Assembly: GCF_000009985.1 (NCBI RefSeq)
Contig: NC_007626.1
Location: 4,209,943-4,273,942, forward strand
From: Paramagnetospirillum magneticum AMB-1
GTDB taxonomy: Bacteria > Pseudomonadota > Alphaproteobacteria > Rhodospirillales > Magnetospirillaceae
Length of the DNA stretch: 64,000 nucleotides
Direction: 5' to 3'
Shown in pieces: positions 8,139-16,051 of this stretch. The translations under genes and the position numbers were made by a program. How positions within the stretch are numbered: the first letter of the stretch is position 1; the number at the start of each line of letters is the position of its first letter. The notes beneath the pieces were generated by a model. That model saw only the letters and a program-made list of their open reading frames with translations, had not been told where the DNA came from and made no database searches.

Positions 8139-10205
8139 GTGACCGTCAACACCGCCCTGTCCGTCTGTCCCCACGACTGCCCCAGCGCCTGCCCGCTGGT
8201 GGTGGAACTCCCCGAGCCGGGCCGCATCGGCCGGGTGCATGGCGGCGAGATGGCCTATACCGGGGGCGTGGTCTGCGCCAAGGTGGCCCGCTATGCCGAG
8301 CGCGTTCATCACCCCGATCGCCTGACCACGCCGCTGAAGCGCGTGGGCGCCAAGGGCGAGGGCAAGTTCGCCCCCATCTCGTGGGACGAGGCGCTGGACG
8401 AGATCGCCCTGCGCCTGCGCGAAGCCGCCGACCGCCTGGGGCCGCAGACCGTGTGGCCGTATTTCTACGCCGGCACCATGGGCCATGTGCAGCAATCGGC
8501 CATCAACCGCCTGCGCCGCATCATGGGCTATTCCGAGCAGGCCAAGACCATCTGCTCCACCGCCGCCAGCACCGGCTGGATGGCGGGGACCGGCGCCAAA
8601 TGGGGCGTCGACCCGCGCGAGATTCCCGAAAGCGACCTGATCGTCATCTGGGGCGCCAATCCCGCCGCCACCCAGGTGCATCTGATGGGGCTGATCAATC
8701 AGGCCCGCAAGCAGCGCGGCGCCAAACTGGTGGTGGTCGATCCCTATCGCACCCCCACCGCCGAGAAGGCCGACCAGCATCTTTGCCTGCGTCCCGGCAC
8801 CGACGGCGCCCTGGCCTGCGCCGTCATGCATGTGATGTTCCGCGATGACCTGGCCGACCGCGCCTACATGGCCCGCTACACCGACTGCCCCGAGCGGCTG
8901 GAAGCGCATCTTCAAAGCCGCACGCCCCAATGGGCCGCCGCCATCACCGGCCTGTCGGTGGACGAGATCGAGGCCTTCGCCCGGCTTTACGGCGCCACCA
9001 AGCGCTCTTATCTGCGGTCGGGCTATGGCTATTCCCGGTCGCGCAACGGCTCGGTCAACCTGCACGCCGTCTCGTGCCTGCCCGCCGTGTCCGGCGCGTG
9101 GCGGCACAAGGGCGGCGGCGCCTGCCAGAGCATGGGAGGCGTCTTCGACCTCCGCCGCACCCTGCTGGACGGGCTGGATGTGCCCGCCGCCCCGGTCCGC
9201 ATCCTGGACATGAGCCGCATCGGCCCGGTTCTGACCCATGACCCCAAGGATCTGGCGGGAGGCCCGGCGGTCACCGCCATGCTGGTGCAGAACTCCAACC
9301 CGGCCACGGTGGCGCCCGACAGCGGGCTGGTGCGGCGGGGTCTGGCCCGCGACGACCTGTTCCTGGCCGTGCACGAGCAGTTCATGACCGAGACGGCGCG
9401 CTTCGCCGACATCGTGCTGCCCGCCACCACCAGCATGGAACACGCCGACCTTTACACCAGCTATGGCCACACCTTCCTGCAGGTGGCCAAGCCGGTGATT
9501 GCGCCGGTGGGCGAGAGCCGCGCCAACCACCGGGTGATCGCCGAGCTGGCGTCGCGCCTGGGTGCCATCCATCCCGGCTTCGAGATGGACGAGTGGGAGA
9601 TGATCGATCAGGTGCTGGTGGCCTCCGACCTGCCCGGCGCCGAAGAACTGCACGTGCTGGGCGGTCTCGACTGCGCCAAGGTGTTCGAGGACGCCCATTT
9701 CCTTTCGGGCTTCGGCCACGAGGACGGGCGCTTCCGCTTCGCCCCCGAGTGGAAGGCGGAAGGGCTGCCCGAACTGCCCGACCATCTGGCGGTGACCGAC
9801 GCGGCGGACGAGGCCCATCCCTTCCGCCTGATCACCCCACCGTCCAGGCACTTCCTCAATACCAGCTTCACCGAGATGCCCACCTCGCGGGCCCAGGCCG
9901 GGCGGCCCACCGCCCTGATCCACCCGGAGGATTGCGCCGCCTTAGGCGCGGCCGAGGGCGACATGGTCCGCATCGGCAATTCCAAGGCCGACATCATCGT
10001 GCATGCCAAGCCCTTGGCCGGCATCGCCCGCGGCGTGGTGGCGGTGGAGGGCATCTGGCCCGACGGGTTCTTTGCCGGTGGCAAGGGCGTCAACCACCTC
10101 ACCAGCGCCGACCCCGCTCTTCCCGGCGGCGGTGCCGTCTTTCACGACACCAAGGTCTGGCTGCGTGCCTGTCATCCCGAGCGAGAGCGAGGGATCTCCG
10201 CCTGA
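8139..10205 (+). CDS. molybdopterin oxidoreductase (BisC/DMSO-reductase family)
   Basis: 688 residues. The N-terminal [4Fe-4S] cysteines are C10, C14, C18 and C46, followed by the Mo-bisMGD domains (ISWDEALDEIA, DLIVIWGANPAATQ, VVVDPYRTPTAEKAD) and the C-terminal dinucleotide-binding barrel (LIHPEDCAALGAAEGDMV). There is no twin-arginine signal, so it is probably cytoplasmic. The substrate is unknown. The start is GTG at 8139. The last dozen codons, including ACHPERERGISA and the stop, lie in repeat copy B, so the native C-terminus has apparently been replaced or extended by the element. Confidence 0.88.
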   Translation: MTVNTALSVCPHDCPSACPLVVELPEPGRIGRVHGGEMAYTGGVVCAKVARYAERVHHPDRLTTPLKRVGAKGEGKFAPISWDEALDEIALRLREAADRLGPQTVWPYFYAGTMGHVQQSAINRLRRIMGYSEQAKTICSTAASTGWMAGTGAKWGVDPREIPESDLIVIWGANPAATQVHLMGLINQARKQRGAKLVVVDPYRTPTAEKADQHLCLRPGTDGALACAVMHVMFRDDLADRAYMARYTDCPERLEAHLQSRTPQWAAAITGLSVDEIEAFARLYGATKRSYLRSGYGYSRSRNGSVNLHAVSCLPAVSGAWRHKGGGACQSMGGVFDLRRTLLDGLDVPAAPVRILDMSRIGPVLTHDPKDLAGGPAVTAMLVQNSNPATVAPDSGLVRRGLARDDLFLAVHEQFMTETARFADIVLPATTSMEHADLYTSYGHTFLQVAKPVIAPVGESRANHRVIAELASRLGAIHPGFEMDEWEMIDQVLVASDLPGAEELHVLGGLDCAKVFEDAHFLSGFGHEDGRFRFAPEWKAEGLPELPDHLAVTDAADEAHPFRLITPPSRHFLNTSFTEMPTSRAQAGRPTALIHPEDCAALGAAEGDMVRIGNSKADIIVHAKPLAGIARGVVAVEGIWPDGFFAGGKGVNHLTSADPALPGGGAVFHDTKVWLRACHPERERGISA

Positions 10206-10275
10206 TACGGCGGTGCCGGATTGGAAACGACGCGCCAGGATGAGATCCCTCCTCCCGATGGTCGTCGGCATGACA
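10170..10275 (+). repeat. 106-bp palindromic element, copy B (overlaps the molybdopterin gene end)
   Basis: It has the same left arm as copies C and E (TGTCATCCCGAGCG, then GAGGGATCTC) and the same right arm (GAGATCCCTCCTCCCGATGG, then GTCGTCGGCATGACA, with one mismatch). The stop of the upstream gene (10203-10205) is inside it, and the mipZ ribosome-binding site begins a few bases after its right end. Confidence 0.88.
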
Positions 10276-10289
10276 TTGAAAGGGAAGCC

Positions 10290-11087
10290 ATGAGCAAGAA
10301 AGCCCACGTCATCGTCGTCGGCAACGAGAAGGGCGGCACCGGCAAGTCCACCATCTCCATGCATCTGATCGTCAGCCTGCTGGACCGGGGCCTGTCGGTG
10401 GGCAGCATCGACATCGACGCGCGTCAGGCGACCCTGACCCGCTATATCGGCAATCGCGCCGCCCGCCAGGACCGGACCGAGCTGAGCCTGCCCATCCCCG
10501 AGCACATGGCCATTCCGCCCACCGGCGACGCGAGCGCCGATTGCGCCCGGCTGGAGGAGGTCTTCCGGGACTTCGCCGCCCGCCACGACGTGGTGGTGAT
10601 CGACACCCCCGGCAGCGACCACCCCATGTCGCGCCTGGGCCATTCCTTCGCCGACACCCTGGTGACGCCCCTGAACGATTCCCTGGTGGATCTGGACGTG
10701 CTGGCCCTGGTGGAGCCGGGCAGCATGAAGATCCGCCGCCCCAGCCATTACGCCGAGATGGTGTGGGAGACCAAGAAGGCCCGCGCCATGCGGGGCGAAA
10801 AGGCGGTGGTGGACTGGATCGTGCTCCGAAACCGCCTGTCGACCCTGGACGCCCGCAACAAGCGCGACATGGAAAAGCTGCTGGCCGATTTGTCCAAGCG
10901 GGTCGGCTTTCGCGTCATTCCCGGCCTGGGCGAGCGGGTGATCTACCGCTCCATGTTCCTGGAAGGCCTGACCCTGATCGACCTGAAGAAGAAGCCGCTG
11001 GGCTTCGACTTCAACATGAGCCACGTGGCGGCGCGCCAGGAGCTGCGCACCCTGGTCGAGGCCATCGGACTGGGGCAGCCGGGTTAA
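10290..11087 (+). CDS. mipZ: division-site positioning ATPase MipZ
   Basis: 265 residues of the ParA/MinD class. The deviant Walker A is GNEKGGTGKST (11-21), followed by IDIDARQATLTRYIGNR as in Caulobacter MipZ and Walker B VVVIDTPGSDHPMSRL. MipZ forms a gradient from the ParB-bound origin region and inhibits FtsZ polymerisation near the poles, so it links to ftsZ at 45 kb. The conserved segments VDWIVLRNRLS and RNKRDMEKLL support MipZ over a plasmid ParA. GGGAAG precedes the ATG. The TAA stop shares TTAA with the stop of the convergent EamA gene. Confidence 0.92.
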   Translation: MSKKAHVIVVGNEKGGTGKSTISMHLIVSLLDRGLSVGSIDIDARQATLTRYIGNRAARQDRTELSLPIPEHMAIPPTGDASADCARLEEVFRDFAARHDVVVIDTPGSDHPMSRLGHSFADTLVTPLNDSLVDLDVLALVEPGSMKIRRPSHYAEMVWETKKARAMRGEKAVVDWIVLRNRLSTLDARNKRDMEKLLADLSKRVGFRVIPGLGERVIYRSMFLEGLTLIDLKKKPLGFDFNMSHVAARQELRTLVEAIGLGQPG

Positions 11088-11521
11088 CGCTTCAACGCCA
11101 GGAGCAGCACGCCGCCGGTGATCAGGGCGATACCGCTCCAATCGCGCAGCGAGGGGCGCTCGCCCAGGAACAGGACGGCGAAGATCGCCACCAGCACCAC
11201 GCTCAGTTTGTCGATGGGCGCGACCTTCGCGGCCTCGCCCAGCTTCAGGGCGCGGAAGTAGCAGACCCACGACGCCCCCGTCGCCAGGGCCGACAGGACG
11301 ATGAACCCCCAGGCGCCGGCCGGAATCAGGGTGGGATCGCTCCATTTTCCGGTGGCGGCCACGAACAGCGCCAGCACCACCAGAATCACCCCGGTGCGCA
11401 GCAGGGTCGCCATGTCGGACTCGATGCCCGCCGCCAGACCGGCCTTGGCGAAAATGGCGGTCATGGCGGCAAACACCGCCGACAGCAGCGCCCAGGTGAC
11501 CCAAGGTGAAACCGAGCCCAT
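11084..11521 (-). CDS. small EamA-family membrane transporter
   Basis: 145 residues with about five hydrophobic segments, one EamA unit rather than the usual two, so it probably works as a dimer. Typical features are WALLSAVFAAMTAIFAKAGL at the N-terminus and GASWVCYFRALKLGEAAKVAP in the middle. The family (drug/metabolite transporter superfamily) exports small molecules; the substrate is unknown. The ATG at 11521 has GAGG at 6 bases; the ATG at 11533 lacks a site. Its stop overlaps the mipZ stop tail to tail. Confidence 0.82.
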   Translation of the reverse strand: MGSVSPWVTWALLSAVFAAMTAIFAKAGLAAGIESDMATLLRTGVILVVLALFVAATGKWSDPTLIPAGAWGFIVLSALATGASWVCYFRALKLGEAAKVAPIDKLSVVLVAIFAVLFLGERPSLRDWSGIALITGGVLLLALKR

Positions 11522-11610
11522 CTCCGACCTCATCGGGTTGACCGTCAGTCGGTGATCATACACCCGGTCGAGGCCAAATCCCGATGCGTTGGACTCATCG
11601 GGATCCGGCA

Positions 11611-12663
11611 TCAATGCCGTGCCGGCGGCCTTGCCCCCTGGGGGTGCTGGATGATCACGCCGTACCAGCCCAGTCCCTCGTAGGTCTCGTAGCCCGGAGT
11701 CAGGGAATAGCCGGTGACCATGCCCTGCTCGTCCACATAGGAGCCGGCCGGTCCCTGCCGGGTATCGAGCGGCACCCGCTCGGTCAGAACACCGATTCCG
11801 TCCGAGGCGGCGATCACCCGGAACTCCTGGTCGAGCAGCAGACATCGGGTTCCGGCCTTTTCCTCCTCGCGCAGGCGCACGCCCTTGACCACGGTCTCGG
11901 CCTGGGCCTGCCAGTCGAAGAAAATGCCCAGCGCCCCGATCACCCGGCCGTCGTTCTCGCCGCCCTCGCGGATGGCGGCGCTGTAGGTGGCCACCTGGGC
12001 GCCGCCCAGCGGACCGTTGGTGGAGATGTCGGCCACGGCGTATTCGCTGCCGTCGCGGGTGGCCATGGCGTCCCGGAACCACGATTCGCCCGAGACATCG
12101 GCGCCGATGGCCCGCGGATAGCGGTCGGGGCGGCCGCTGGCCACCACCCGGCCCTCGGCGTCGGCGATCCACAGGTCCAGATAGACCGTGTAGGAATCGA
12201 GAATGACCCCCAGGCGCTTGCAGGCGAAATTGGCTGCGTCGGACGTGCCCCCGGTCAGACAGTCGACCACGGCGGAATCCGTGGCCCACCAGCGGACGTC
12301 GCACGAGCGCTCATAGAGGTTGCGGTCGATGATCTCGATCATGTTCAGCGCCAGATCGGCCAGGCGCGAGCCGCGCAGCTGCTTGACCATCACCTGGCCC
12401 AGGGTCATCAGGTCGTTGATGGAGGACGACAGCTCGCCCTCCAGCGACTGGGTGATGGTGTTGATGTTGTCGGAGACGTTCTTGACCTCGTTGGCGACCA
12501 CGGCGAAGCCGCGCCCCAGCTCGCCCGCCCGCGCCGCCTCGATCAGGGCGTTCAGCGACAGGATACGGGTGGTGCCCGTCACCTTCTTGATCTCGCTGAT
12601 CTTGTCGTTCGCGACGGTGTGCACCGCCTGGGTCAGTTCCAGGATTCGTTCCGGCTCGGCCAT
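11611..12663 (-). CDS. soluble methyl-accepting chemotaxis-like protein with C-terminal Cache-like sensor
   Basis: 350 residues and no membrane segment. Residues about 20-65 carry the conserved MCP signalling tip, LSLNALIEAARAGELGRGFAVVANEVK, but the long methylated coiled-coil arms are almost absent. Residues about 130-345 look like a Cache/PAS-type sensor (YTVYLDLWIADAEGRVVASG, GALGIFFDWQAQAE, LLLDQEFRVIAASDG). In normal receptors the sensor precedes the signalling domain and is periplasmic. The tip is what binds CheA and CheW, so coupling to chemotaxis is likely, but the input must be cytoplasmic. It lies downstream of dksA behind a terminator, so it is transcribed separately. Confidence 0.78.
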   Translation of the reverse strand: MAEPERILELTQAVHTVANDKISEIKKVTGTTRILSLNALIEAARAGELGRGFAVVANEVKNVSDNINTITQSLEGELSSSINDLMTLGQVMVKQLRGSRLADLALNMIEIIDRNLYERSCDVRWWATDSAVVDCLTGGTSDAANFACKRLGVILDSYTVYLDLWIADAEGRVVASGRPDRYPRAIGADVSGESWFRDAMATRDGSEYAVADISTNGPLGGAQVATYSAAIREGGENDGRVIGALGIFFDWQAQAETVVKGVRLREEEKAGTRCLLLDQEFRVIAASDGIGVLTERVPLDTRQGPAGSYVDEQGMVTGYSLTPGYETYEGLGWYGVIIQHPQGARPPARH

Positions 12664-12744
12664 GAGTCCCCCAACTGCTGCCTATTTTCTTGTCAGAAGT
12701 ATGCTCTAGCTTCTTTTTTAGGCAATTGATGCAGGGAATACCAA

Positions 12745-12774
12745 CAAAAAATGCCCCGCCGGGGAGCGGGGCAT
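12745..12774 (-). terminator. rho-independent terminator of dksA
   Basis: The stem ATGCCCCG/CGGGGCAT (12751-12774) is followed on the minus strand by a run of six T, about 30 bases after the dksA stop. Confidence 0.85.
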
Positions 12775-12802
12775 CGGTAACCATACTTATGTCTGAGGCA
12801 GA

Positions 12803-13219
12803 TCAGTCCTCGCGGTGAGTGCGCTCCAGCCGCTCGTGACGCTCCTGCGCCTCGATGGACAGGGTGGCGATGGGGCGCGCCTCCAGACGGCGGATGCTGA
12901 TGGGCTCGCCCGTCTCCTCGCAATAGCCGTAGGAGCCGTCGGCGACCCGGCCGATGGCGGCATCGATCTTGGAGATCAGCTTGCGCTCGCGATCGCGGGT
13001 CCGCAGTTCCAGGGCACGGTCGGCCTCGGCCGAGGCGCGGTCGGCGATATCGGGCTCCTGCATGCCGCCTTCCTGGAGATGCTGCAGCGTCTCGTCGGAT
13101 TCCCGCAAGAGCTCCGCCCGCCACCGCAGCAGCTTCTGGCGGAAATATTCCTTCATGGTGTCGTTCATGAAGGGCTCGTCCTCGGACGGAACATAGTCCG
13201 GCGGCAACATGACGGTCAT
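12803..13219 (-). CDS. dksA: RNA polymerase-binding transcription factor DksA
   Basis: 138 residues: a coiled coil (about 20-85, LLRWRAELLRESDETLQHLQ) with the acidic tip region DIADRASAEADRA, then the globular domain. Instead of four zinc cysteines there is only one (GYCEETGEPISIRRLEARP), as in several alphaproteobacterial DksA proteins that work without zinc. DksA enters the secondary channel of RNA polymerase and, with ppGpp, controls rRNA and stress promoters. The ATG at 13219 begins MTVMLPPDYVPSEDEPFMNDTM. Confidence 0.92.
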   Translation of the reverse strand: MTVMLPPDYVPSEDEPFMNDTMKEYFRQKLLRWRAELLRESDETLQHLQEGGMQEPDIADRASAEADRALELRTRDRERKLISKIDAAIGRVADGSYGYCEETGEPISIRRLEARPIATLSIEAQERHERLERTHRED

Positions 13220-13260
13220 ACGATCCCTCGAATTCCTGATCGGGGTTCAAGTCGCAGCGC

Positions 13261-13289
13261 AATATATGGATAGGGAAGCACCCCCGCAA
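13261..13289 (-). promoter_or_regulatory. sigma70-type promoter for dksA
   Basis: On the minus strand TTGCGG, a 17-base spacer and TATATT place a start about 35 bases before the dksA ATG. Confidence 0.45.
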
Positions 13290-13348
13290 GCGCCGTCTTG
13301 CACGGCGACACTCCGGCGAAGGGTAATTCTGCGTCAGGACAGGGAAAA

Positions 13349-13780
13349 TCAGCCGCGCGGCGACAGCTTGGCCAACTCAACCTCGACGCGAAGCTCGATC
13401 TCGTCGAGGATGGCGGCCAGCCGCGGGTCGCCGCAATTCTCGCGCCGGGCCCGCACATTCTGGGCCAGGGCCATCATCCGGCCGGCGGGGATTTCCCCCA
13501 TCAGCAGGCCGTGGCGCAGTTCTTCCAGACCGTCCAGCAATTCCTCGCCACGGCGGACCAGGCGGCGGCGCGCCTCGCGCTCGACGGAATTGTCCATCTG
13601 CTGCACCACCAGAAGGGCGTCGATGCCGGCCATGCCCACCGGGGCCTCGACGGCATGCGCCTCCTCCATCGAATCCATGGATTCGATCAGAGCCTTCTTG
13701 AACGCACCCTTGGCGCCCGTGCTTTCGGACTTCTTGGTGCCGGAGACGGCACCCTTGGAGCCCACGCCTGAAATCTTCAT
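13349..13780 (-). CDS. fliX: flagellar assembly regulator FliX
   Basis: 143 residues. The N-terminus is a short Gly/Ser/Lys-rich stretch (MKISGVGSKGAVSGTKKS). The remainder is helical and ends in the conserved DPRLAAILDEIELRVEVELAKL typical of FliX. In Caulobacter FliX links flagellar basal-body assembly to the sigma54 activator FlbD. The gene is divergent from flgI, the usual alphaproteobacterial arrangement. Confidence 0.9.
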   Translation of the reverse strand: MKISGVGSKGAVSGTKKSESTGAKGAFKKALIESMDSMEEAHAVEAPVGMAGIDALLVVQQMDNSVEREARRRLVRRGEELLDGLEELRHGLLMGEIPAGRMMALAQNVRARRENCGDPRLAAILDEIELRVEVELAKLSPRG

Positions 13781-13953
13781 GCCCTGACTCTACCCGGTTG
13801 GGCCGGAACGTGACAGGCGTTATTTCGCCAGAGCCGGCGCCCTGGGTCAACTGGGCAGGTTTTGCCGGGCAACACGGCGTTTCATGCCCGGCCAAAACCG
13901 CCGCTCCGCCCCAATATAGGCAATCACCTCATTGTTTTAAAATGATTTTTTCT

Positions 13954-13970
13954 TTGGCATGGGTTTCGCA
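13954..13970 (+). promoter_or_regulatory. candidate sigma54 promoter of the flgI operon
   Basis: TTGGCATGGGTTTCGCA has GG and GC elements with the required 12-base offset and one mismatch in the -12 box (TCGC for TTGC). It is about 50 bases before the flgI ATG, where a class-II flagellar promoter is expected given fliX next door. Confidence 0.45.
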
Positions 13971-14019
13971 AGGGAGGGACCGCAAGACCCATGACCCCAT
14001 TCGCTGGGAAGAAACCGCC

Positions 14020-15198
14020 ATGAAGCCCTTTGCCCGCCGAGCCCTGCTCACCGCCGAACCGATCCGCGCCCTGCTGCTGGCCGCCTCGCTGCTGGCCGCG
14101 ACGCTGGGGCTGATGCCCGCAGAAGCCTTCGGGGCGTCGCGCATCAAGGACATCGCCGATTTCGAAGGGGTCCGCGACAACATGCTGGTGGGCTACGGCC
14201 TGGTGGTCGGCCTCAACAGCACTGGCGACTCGCTCACCAACGCGCCGTTCACCAAGGAAAGCCTGACCGGCATGCTGGAGCGCCTGGGGGTCAACATCCG
14301 CGACAAGACCGGCGCCATCAGCTCGCAGCTGACGCCGAAGAACGTGGCCGCCGTGATGATCACAGCCACCCTGCCGCCCTTCTCGCGCCAGGGCACCCGC
14401 ATCGACATCAACGTCTCGGCCATGGGCGACGCCAAGGACCTGCGCGGCGGCACCTTGCTGGTCACCCCGCTGATCGGCGCCGACGGCGAGGTCTATGCCG
14501 TGGGCCAGGGCCAGGTGGCGACCGGCGGCTTCACCGCCTCGGGCGCCTCGGGCTCGTCGGTCACCAAGGGCGTACCCACCGCCGGGCGCATCGCCAACGG
14601 GGCCATCGTCGAGCGCGAGCTGCCCTTCGAGATGTCGCACCTGGAATCGGTCAAGGTCAGCTTGCGCAATCCCGACTTCACCACCTCGCGCCGCATCGCC
14701 CAGGCCATCAACTCGTTCCTGGGCGGCGACATGGCGCGGCCGGTCGATCCCGGCACGGTGCAGATCGCCGTACCCCCGGGCTATCGCGGCAACGTGGTCG
14801 GCCTGCTGACCGATGTCGAGCAACTGCGCGTCGAGCCCGACCAGATGGCCCGCGTGGTGGTCGACGAGGTCTCCGGCACCATCGTCATGGGCGAGAACGT
14901 GCGCATCAGCACGGTGGCCATCGCCCAGGGCCAGCTGACCATCCGTATCACCGAGACACCGCAGGTGTCGCAGCCCTCGCCCTTCTCAGACGCGGGCACC
15001 ACCACCACCGTGCAGCGCACCGACATCCAGGTGGACGAAGGCGCCGGCAACAAGCTGGCCGTGGTCCCCCACAAGGTCACCCTGCAGGAGCTGGTCGAGG
15101 GCCTGAACAGCCTGGGCATCGGCCCGCGCGATCTGATCACCATTCTTCAGGCCATCAAGGCGGCGGGCGCGCTGCAGGCCGAGCTGGAGGTCCTGTGA
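14020..15198 (+). CDS. flgI: flagellar P-ring protein FlgI
   Basis: 392 residues, close to the family length. A signal peptide (hydrophobic about 18-36, cleavage near AFGAS) precedes the mature start ASRIKDIADFEGVRDNMLVGYGLVVGL, a hallmark of FlgI (the ring around the rod in the peptidoglycan layer). Further conserved blocks are TPKNVAAVMITATLPPF and SAMGDAKDLRGGTLLVTPL. The ATG at 14020 gives the signal peptide. The stop overlaps flgJ (TGATGA). Confidence 0.96.
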   Translation: MKPFARRALLTAEPIRALLLAASLLAATLGLMPAEAFGASRIKDIADFEGVRDNMLVGYGLVVGLNSTGDSLTNAPFTKESLTGMLERLGVNIRDKTGAISSQLTPKNVAAVMITATLPPFSRQGTRIDINVSAMGDAKDLRGGTLLVTPLIGADGEVYAVGQGQVATGGFTASGASGSSVTKGVPTAGRIANGAIVERELPFEMSHLESVKVSLRNPDFTTSRRIAQAINSFLGGDMARPVDPGTVQIAVPPGYRGNVVGLLTDVEQLRVEPDQMARVVVDEVSGTIVMGENVRISTVAIAQGQLTIRITETPQVSQPSPFSDAGTTTTVQRTDIQVDEGAGNKLAVVPHKVTLQELVEGLNSLGIGPRDLITILQAIKAAGALQAELEVL

Positions 15199-15521
15199 TG
15201 AGCATTCTTCCCTCCACCGCCGCCACGCCCTACATCGACAACGGCATGCCCGGCATGAAGATGCCCAAGGCGGGCGCCGCCGACACCGCCAAGGCCGCCA
15301 AGGCCGGGCGCCAGTTCGAGGCCATGTTCATGGGCCAGATGATCAAGAGCATGTTCGAGGGCATCAAGACCGACGGCATCTTCGGCGGCGGCAGCGGCGA
15401 GGAGATGTTCCGGTCCCTGCTGACCGACGAATACGGTAAAATGATGGCCGCCAAAGGCAACGGCATCGGGATCGGCGCCGCCGTCCAGAAAATGCTGCTG
15501 AGCCACCAGGAGGTGCAGTGA
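15198..15521 (+). CDS. flgJ: rod-binding protein, FlgJ N-terminal type
   Basis: 107 residues with the rod-binding domain only: AGRQFEAMFMGQMIKSMFEG, then GGGSGEEMFRSLLTDEYGK. The C-terminal muramidase domain of enterobacterial FlgJ is missing, as is usual in alphaproteobacteria, where a separate lytic enzyme opens the peptidoglycan. The ATG at 15198 overlaps the flgI stop. Confidence 0.85.
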   Translation: MSILPSTAATPYIDNGMPGMKMPKAGAADTAKAAKAGRQFEAMFMGQMIKSMFEGIKTDGIFGGGSGEEMFRSLLTDEYGKMMAAKGNGIGIGAAVQKMLLSHQEVQ

Positions 15522-15522
15522 C

Positions 15523-16023
15523 ATGACCGACGACCGCGATCTTCACGACCACGACCTGCTCGACGACGACGAGCTTCGGGCCGCCCAGGCCGAGGCCGAG
15601 CTGTTCTGGTACGACGACCTGCTGTTCGCCTGCAGCAATCTGTGCGACCTGCTCGACATCGAGAACGACGCGCTGCTCAGCCACGACCCGGAAACGGTGC
15701 GGCTGCTGGCCGACAACAAGGCCGCCCTCGCCCGCCTCTATGAGCAGTCGGTCCAGCCCCTGATGGACGAGCCCGACCTGGCCACCCTGCTCGACGACGA
15801 CCGGCGCGAGATGCTGGTGGCGGTGGGCACCCGGCTCAACGAACTGATCGAGACCAACGCCCGGCGCCTCAAGGCCGAGATGGAAGCCTATCAGCGCGTG
15901 ATGGACATCATGGCCGACGCCGCCAAGAAGAACGTCACCAGCACCACCGCCTACGGCAAGGCCGGCATCTTCGACGCCAATCTCGGCGCCGGCGGCTCGC
16001 TGTCGTTCAACAAGGCCCTTTGA
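15523..16023 (+). CDS. FlgN-like flagellar chaperone
   Basis: 166 residues. The start is highly acidic (DDRDLHDHDLLDDDE), followed by long helices ending in LNELIETNARRLKAEMEAYQRVMDIM, a pattern like FlgN, the export chaperone for FlgK and FlgL. Position supports this: it is directly between flgJ and flgK, with AGGTG before the ATG at 15523. FlgN-type sequences diverge strongly, so the name rests on the helix pattern and synteny. Confidence 0.7.
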   Translation: MTDDRDLHDHDLLDDDELRAAQAEAELFWYDDLLFACSNLCDLLDIENDALLSHDPETVRLLADNKAALARLYEQSVQPLMDEPDLATLLDDDRREMLVAVGTRLNELIETNARRLKAEMEAYQRVMDIMADAAKKNVTSTTAYGKAGIFDANLGAGGSLSFNKAL

Positions 16024-16051
16024 CGCCTTCATAAGGCGGGGAAGAGAAATC

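Noticed and set aside
7440..9923. 827-codon minus-strand frame reaching from the oxidoreductase into the molybdopterin gene
   Set aside because: It is out of frame with both real genes and without recognisable domains.
13291..13307. Hairpin CGCCGT/ACGGCG between fliX and dksA
   Set aside because: A short stem with no T run on either strand; not called as a terminator.
13781..13850. Sigma54-like motif on the minus strand upstream of fliX (TGGCGAAATAACGC)
   Set aside because: The distance between GG and GC is 11 rather than 12 bases.
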